From positions 369,091,667 to 369,155,666 of the forward strand of contig NC_081415.1 in NCBI RefSeq assembly GCF_030272615.1: 64,000 nucleotides of DNA, read 5' to 3'. This DNA is from Cryptomeria japonica (Eukaryota; Streptophyta; Pinopsida; Cupressales; Cupressaceae). Every line of letters begins with the position of its first letter. The first letter of the stretch is position 1. The position numbers were made by a program, and so were the translations under genes. The notes under the pieces were generated by a model. It searched no databases. It saw nothing but the letters and a program-made list of their open reading frames with translations, and was not told the DNA's origin. Shown here one piece after another: positions 57,929 to 64,000 of the stretch.

Positions 57929-60308
57929 ATGGCAATTTCGATTCAAGAGCATCGATTCGAGCACCAGAGATGACATAATCAACTACAAAACTACGCCCCA
58001 ACAGTAAGTAATCGATCTTTAGCCTTTGCATTTCTCATTTTTTGATTTTTTGTTGAATTTTTGCATTTTGAAATTTGTTTGAAGTTGTGTGTGTTGTTTT
58101 ATCGTGCGGTGTACACCTATTTCTCATACGAGTTTCTGGAATTTTTTATTTTATCATTTGGGCATGTTGTGTTTTTCATCTGGTGTTCACTCATCTTTCA
58201 TAAGCGTATGTGTTTAAGAGACCATTTAGTCGTGCAACATGTATTAAAATGTCGTTTGGGTCTGTTTAATTGTTCAACCTGTAATGTTTACTCGTATGAG
58301 TTGCTGCTTGTCTGTGGAAACTCGTATGGAAAACAAGTAGTTTTTAAGGTGTAAACAACATTTTTTTATTTTGAATGTTGTATATTTGGATTCTTTAGCA
58401 TGTTTATCACATTCTTAGCGCAAATTTGATCTCATATTGATGATTTGTGTGTTCGATTTTGTAGATTAGGTTGCCAGATATTCAATTTTGGTGTACCTTT
58501 CCGCTGATGATGAGGCTAGTGCATGATTTATCAAACGCAGAGAGAGGTCATATTGGTTTGTGTGGATTCAAATACCTATTGCAGATGCTTGATATCCATG
58601 TGACTCATGGTATGTTGACCGCTTTAGTTGAGCATTTTCATTTTGAGCACAACACCTTTAATTTACCGGTTGGAGAGATGACCATCATGCCGGATGATAT
58701 ATACAAAATATTGAGGATTTCGTTTGCTGGAGATAAGGTGGATTATGAGTCTACTCCACGATCGGGTATTTTGGCTCTTAAATAGATATTCCATGATGAG
58801 ACTATCCTTGATCGTGTTATCACTTGCGACAATTTGATGAGCAAATATGGTGCACAGTACCCTTTGGCTTACATTTTGGTTGGTATGATTGGTTGTTTTG
58901 TGATGCCTAATAAAGGACAACAAGGATTTCTAATTGGTTGGGGCAAAATGCTTGAGAGGTTGTTGACTCATCCAGTAAGATTAGGGTGGGGATCATTCTT
59001 ACTCGCTCATATGTACCATGAGATGCATGAGGTTGTCTATCAGGAGGGGAAGAGCATGGCAGAAAGTGTGTTAGTTTTACATATATGTGCATGGAAGCAT
59101 ATCCTGATATGCAGACCTATTGTAGATGATTCGCGGGAGGTGCACTAGCCTATTGTATGTTGTTACTTAGGTTATGTTACACAACCCCACTTGGGCAAGA
59201 CTGATTATTAGAGGAGGCAGTTGTATGATTTGATCGTTGTAGTATGGAGACTGTATAGGGGTCTAGAGCTATGAGATGATTGGAGAGCATAGAGGAAGGA
59301 TATATTTATGACTCGACCTCTCATTGGCAGATTGGTGTCTATTATTGAGTGATTTGTAGTATCTAGGGTGATGAGATAGTATGGGAGACCACAAAGTATA
59401 TCCCAGGAGTTCACAGTGTATGCTAGATATGGGGAGGAGGAGAGATGAGAATGGGCACCGAGACTATCATATGCACTGAGCATGCAGGAGTTAGCAGGTT
59501 TACAACTGCAGAGATGTGATTATCTAGAGGATGTGGCAGACGTGGGAGTATTGCCCCAATATAGAGATTGGTTTCAGAGACATCATTTTCCTCAGTTTAT
59601 AGATCTGAGAGAGCATTCGCCTTTTATAGAGGAGGTTGAGGCAGATGCACCAACACAGGCACAGGTACCAGGTCAAGTACAGGGATGAGTGAAAGTATAG
59701 GGACAAAGAGAGGATGTACCTAGATGGAAAGGACGTGATCCTGGTTCTAGTAGCAATAGGAGGTCGACAGCGACAGAGAGAGGAGGGTGGATCCTTAGGA
59801 GCTATTATGGTTGAGACTGGTGGTTCTAGGGCAACAAAGGTTGGAGTTGAAGAGGAGAGAGTGGTTCCTAGGTAGGTTAGGTAGTGGAGAGATGAGCAAG
59901 GAGGTAGAGAGGGGGATGTTGGGAGAGAGCAGGAAGTACCAAATGTAGTACGGTCTTTGAGGATGAGGGTGATAGGTTTGTTGTCACAGTTGACAGTGGG
60001 GTAGACACAACTGGTGGAACAAGACCAAAAAATCATTGAGATCAGAGCTGATCCTGATCGATAGCTTTTAGAGGTGAGAGAAAAGTGAGATCGACATCTT
60101 GCAGAGATGAGAGTAGAGCAAGAGGTTTTGTATCAGACAAGACATGCAACTTATTACATTGCAACTTATAGTGTAGCAGTCCCAGTAACACAACAGGTTG
60201 TTTTCAGTATTCTTAGTATATGGCTTGATCTTAGGGAGCTAGGGAACCTAGATAGGACATCAGTCAATAGGCACCACCTCCTCAACCTATCGATGAGGGA
60301 GAGGTAGA
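57929..60308 (+). pseudogene. PMD gene, antisense within gypsy G2, two exons
   Basis: Exon 1 (ATG at 57929, MAISIQEHRFEHQR, then TGA) ends CA|GTAAGTA at 58003; the intron ends TTTTGTAG at 58464. Exon 2 reads IRLPDIQFWCTFPLMMRLVH, GFKYLLQMLDIHVTHGML, FHFEHNTFNLPVGEMTIMPD then DIYKILRISFAGD, the PMD core, and YPLAYILVGMIGCFVMPNKG, PVRLGWGSFLLAHMYHEMH. Stops at 58782, 59146 and many after. Further on are MQELAGLQLQRCDYLED and a poorly preserved C-terminal region. The reading direction is opposite to G2, as known for extra antisense ORFs after integrase in Tat-lineage gypsy elements. The intron position matches the copy at 12219. Confidence 0.8.
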
Positions 60309-61930
60309 GAGCTAGATTTTTTATATCTCCTAGATTTTGTTATATACCCCATTTTGTAGACAATAAGATTCTTGTTCCAATGAGACATTGTATTTGACAG
60401 TTGATATCATTTGTACTCTTAGACACTAAGATTATGACAAGATATTCGAGCTCTTGATTTGATTTCATTGTACTTGTGTTGATTGATTATGAGATGTCTT
60501 TCTATATTCTTTATTCTATATCTATGCATATCTTTTCATTATGGATGTATGTAATGGCGATGAATATGGATGTTTATTTTTAATTTTTGGTTTCTTTTTC
60601 ATATGCAAATAAATGATGAAAATGAGTAACGAGTAATGCAAATGTTGATTTTTACGCAATAATATGAATGCAAATAAATATATAATGAAATGTATAGATC
60701 TATATAAGATGCTCATGTATGTAGCTAACATCTCAATACACAAGTACTCGATTAGAGAAACGATGATGAAAAAGAGACCACTTAGAGGAGAAATGATGAT
60801 TGCTTCAGACTCTCATTCAAAAGATAAAGAGATCAGTGTTATCATGCCTAAATCATGTGAAATGCATAAAATTTTAGAATGAATGCAACTTAAACTTAGT
60901 CATTGGATTTGGTATGCTTAATTTTCATCACTGAACACTTTAGAAACACAACAGGCAAAATATAGTTCCTTTCTTTTCATATGCAATATTAATTATCTTG
61001 TCTACAATGACCCTTTTATCATTCATATCCTGGGATAGATTACACATGCATCCAGATCGCATATTAAAGAAATTTCCTCAAAGTAGACAAAGAAATGACT
61101 CCAACCTCCTTGTAACATACAAATAAGTGGAGTCGAGGTATGTGTAGTGATTCCACCTTGATGTGAAGGAACTTATCACAAACACCCAACTGATTAGATG
61201 TTTCTAGATCATCAAGATCATTCCTACAAGCAAAAACAAAGAAAACTATTATGCCCCCAATCCTTGCTCCTCTTAGTCAAGATAGACTTCCTCGAGTAAC
61301 TCATAGGGAATAATCATCAAAAACCAATGTAAAAGATAACACAACAAAAAAATTCAATCATATCTCAAACAATTTAGTGATTGTTTTCAGTAGTCTTGTT
61401 TTGCTTGTTTACTCAGTGATAAAACTCTGTATTGGATAGGAGACAAGTGACTGACTTAGAGTGGATGACCTGGTACTACCAACAAAAAGATGACTTGGTT
61501 AAACTTCTTAGGACATGTAAATTGATCTGTCGATTACCCGAAGACTAGGACATTAATCGGTTTCAAGCTATGAGGGTTCCAAAACAACCAGGATGTCACA
61601 AAAGAGACTAAAAGATATGTACAAGCGAAAGAAAAGATGTAGGAAAGCGAGAATAAAAATAGGAAATTCCAAATTTGCATTGATAGATTGAGTGCTTGAG
61701 TACAAGAGGCACCTATTTACCAAGTTTTCACCTTCTTGGAAAAGATCCTTCCATTTTTTTTTTACTACCAAGGTGCTTGTTTACCAGGTTTTCACCAAGG
61801 CATTTGATTTTTTTTTCTTTTTTCTTTTTTCTTTTTTTTGATATATATATATATTTTCTAAAACTTTTTCTTATTTTTTAGGATTTTTTCAGGACTTTTT
61901 CCACTGTATAGGTTGTTGGAGCAGAGAATA
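60309..61930. other. Non-coding 3' region of G2
   Basis: AT-rich, no credible gene. There are T-rich runs at 61750-61870, and a short duplicated phrase, (T)TTACCAGGTTTTCACCAAGG, at 61717 and 61781. It separates the integrase end from the antisense PMD gene. Confidence 0.5.
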
Positions 61931-63196
61931 CTAAGTGAAGGATTTCTTCAAGTGGACGGTGTTGATCGGTTCATGGAGCTGTTCTCCTTCCAATGTTGAG
62001 AGTTGATAAGCACTAGAGCCAAAGACTACAGTAACAATATAGGGACCCAAATAGTTGGGTTCAAACTTCCCTTTGTTGTCTCAAAACTGTTTATTTTTAG
62101 GATTCTCTCTCAAGACAAGGTCACCAACTTGAAATTCTCTTTGTCAAACTTTCTTGTTATAACCTCTAGACATTCTCTTTTGGTACGCTCTCAGATGATC
62201 AAATGCCACTTGTCGACATTCATCCAGCAACTCGAGATCTTGCAATCTAGATATTCAGTAGTCTCCATCAGTAACAAGACCTTGCAAAGAAACTCTCAAA
62301 GAAGGTATTTCCACCTCAATAGGCAAGACTGCTTTGGACCCATACACCAAAGAAAAAGATGTAGCCCCAGTAGGTGTTCTGATACTTGTTCTATAAGCCC
62401 ATAGTGTAGAATTGAGTTGCAGATGCCAATCCTTTCTAGATTTGTTTATTGTTCTATGTAAGATAGTCAACAATTTTTTGTTAGATTCTTCAGCTTGTCC
62501 ATTACCTTGAGGGTAGTATATGAATGACCAGTACTATTTGATTTTGAAATTTTCATAGAGCTCATCTAGATCTTTGTTTTTAAACTACCCTCCATTGTCA
62601 GTCACAATTGAAGAAGGTATCCCATACCTACAGATGATATAGTTAAGGATGAACAAAGCTACTTGTTTTGCAGTTGCTTTTATTAGTGGAACCACTTCAA
62701 CCCACTTAGTGAAGTACTCAGTGGCAGTTATGATAAACTCGTGTCCATTAGATGATGCAGGATAGATTTGGCCAATGAGGTCAAACGCCCATTGTTGAAA
62801 AGGCCAATGTGTGATGAAAGGTATTAAATCCCTTGCTGGAGCATGTAAGACTGTTTGAATGAGATCCACAAATACCTTCATAGACTTTAAATAATGCGCG
62901 TTGGGACTCTTCAGTTTCTAGACACCTAAGAAAAGTACTATCCAAACCTCACCTATATAGATCATTAGCAATGATGACATATCATGAAGTGTTTTGAAAT
63001 AGGTTTATTTTCTCATTATGGGTAATATTAGCAGGGATAATTTGGTCACGCAAGTAAGAGTAAATGTGACTATAGCAAGATGAATCATGTCCAATGATAG
63101 AACAGACCATCTGGGACTCAGGGGAATCATAAGCTGGATAATGTAACTCTTCCACCATTAATTCATAGAGGAACTCAGATTCTTGTAGTTGTGGTA
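61931..63196 (-). pseudogene. G2 gypsy integrase (partial)
   Basis: From 63196: a connection segment (FLYELMVEELHYPAYDSPE), then EGICGSHSNS of the zinc domain, followed directly by LHAPARDLIPFITHWPFQQW, so the second half of the HHCC domain (CxxC) is deleted. The core has FDLIGQI, TDNGG and GQAEESNKK, so both Asp and the Glu are present. Stops break the frame. It ends HLKKSFT at TAG 61931. LTR D cuts the upstream part at 63197. G2 resembles G1 (EELFYPFYDY, TEYFTKWIEVVPL). Confidence 0.8.
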
Positions 63197-64000
63197 TGTT
63201 AGGTCTTGGGGACAACTAAGAGGGGGGGGTGAATCAGTTGTCAAATAAATTCAAACCAAAACAACTTAACCAACTTTAATGCTTAATACCGATAAACCAA
63301 TCTTTTATGCCCGTAGACAGTTTTATTAGTTAATTACAGTACTGATAAAGATTAATGCATGAAATAGAAACACAAAAACATCCACAACACATAACACCAA
63401 TATTTGTACGTGGAAACCTTGTAAGGGGAAAAACCACGGTGGGAAACCTTACCCACAATCAGATGATACTACTGTAGATAGTATGTGTATACAAATGGGG
63501 TTTGCACATGCAGAAAGGCCAAGCGCCTAGAGCTCACTGCTCAAACACAAATAGGAGTCACACTGACTTCAATTGGATGGTTAAATCCAATAAGGATATA
63601 CTGCTCAAATTAGCATCTTTCTATGTTGGATTCAGTACCGGTGTAGTTCTGACTGTCTTCACAAAAACCCTCCTTCAACCGTAAAATGATGTCTGTGTGT
63701 ATAGCTCTTCTTATTCTCGCATATATCTTCACACCATTCCTTTTTGCCTTTCACTCTTGATCTTACAAATAAGATCTTACATTTATATCATATCCTAAGA
63801 CCAATTTTAGTAGGTCAGCTCTAAAGGATATTACAATAAAATCAATTTACAAATAAAACAATATCCGATGCAATAATCGATTCAACATGTCGGCTTGATG
63901 CATTTACAACAATAATAAAACATCTCCATAGCATGTCGTGCTGATCTGGAATAGATAAGCCTGTCGGTGAATGATTTGGACCTATTTGCCAGCAACAACA
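63197..64000 (-). repeat. LTR D, 3' or solo, running off the window
   Basis: Plus-strand start TGTTAGGTCTTGGGGACAAC; it is close to LTR B (GCCAAGCGCCTAGAGCTCAC shared). No primer site is found in the lower flank, so this is the end of a 3' or solo LTR on the minus strand, inserted in G2. TGGTA (63192-63196) would be the duplication. Confidence 0.75.
63211..63242 (-). promoter_or_regulatory. U5 hairpin with poly-C loop, LTR D
   Basis: GACAACT (63211-63217) pairs with AGTTGTC (63236-63242), 14 bases from the LTR end. Confidence 0.7.

Overview
The window is transposon-dominated plant nuclear DNA. It is AT-rich and has spliced-looking plant mobile domain (PMD) genes, Ty3/gypsy and copia-like LTR elements, and an L1-type LINE with a plant-style RNase H. 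All are decayed and deeply nested, which suggests a very large seed-plant genome; a conifer is my guess, but no host gene confirms it. I found no convincing host gene, tRNA, rRNA or CRISPR. There is a 500-base assembly gap at 19643-20142.

Layout, left to right. (1) 1-6797: the 3' part of LTR element A (+). (2) 6798-11996: element B (-), same family; its tail is cut off exactly where A's LTR ends. (3) 12000-16800: a PMD gene remnant, then a gypsy gag/protease remnant (+). (4) 16800-25580: LTR fragments, a gap, non-coding DNA and the 3' end of a copia-like element. (5) 25581-55217: one gypsy element (G1, -), split by element C (30224-51408, -, duplication ATCAT) and carrying a 5'-truncated LINE (27892-28678). 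C's 3' LTR is split in turn by a 12-kb LINE insertion (30354-42348, 17-base duplication), and the LINE's third ORF is interrupted by a 3.9-kb LTR-like block (37635-41519). (6) 55218-63196: a second gypsy element (G2, -) with 3' LTR, polypurine tract, a PMD gene on the opposite strand, and integrase. (7) 63197-64000: another LTR (D) of the A/B/C superfamily, running off the window.

The main result is the A/B/C family. In the two copies where it can be checked (B and C) there is a Met-initiator-like primer site after the 5' LTR; A and C show polypurine tracts before the 3' LTR. All three encode the same two proteins in the same order: ORF1, a coiled-coil protein with an array of CCHC zinc knuckles (Gag-like), and ORF2, with an N-terminal globular domain, a Lys/Glu/Thr/Pro-rich linker and a C-terminal helical region. 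I see no protease, integrase, reverse transcriptase or RNase H between the LTRs, so they look like non-autonomous elements that keep their own Gag-like protein plus an unknown second protein.

The LINE has a comparable extra protein (ORF3) after the reverse transcriptase/RNase H ORF, and a second LINE copy keeps its C-terminal end. The ORF2 domain, the LINE ORF3 domain and the gypsy-associated PMD genes share a short motif pattern. So three retrotransposon classes here each carry an accessory protein that may be of one broad type. Five LTRs of the A-E group also share a possible RNA hairpin just inside the LTR end, whose arms differ in sequence between LTRs but stay complementary.
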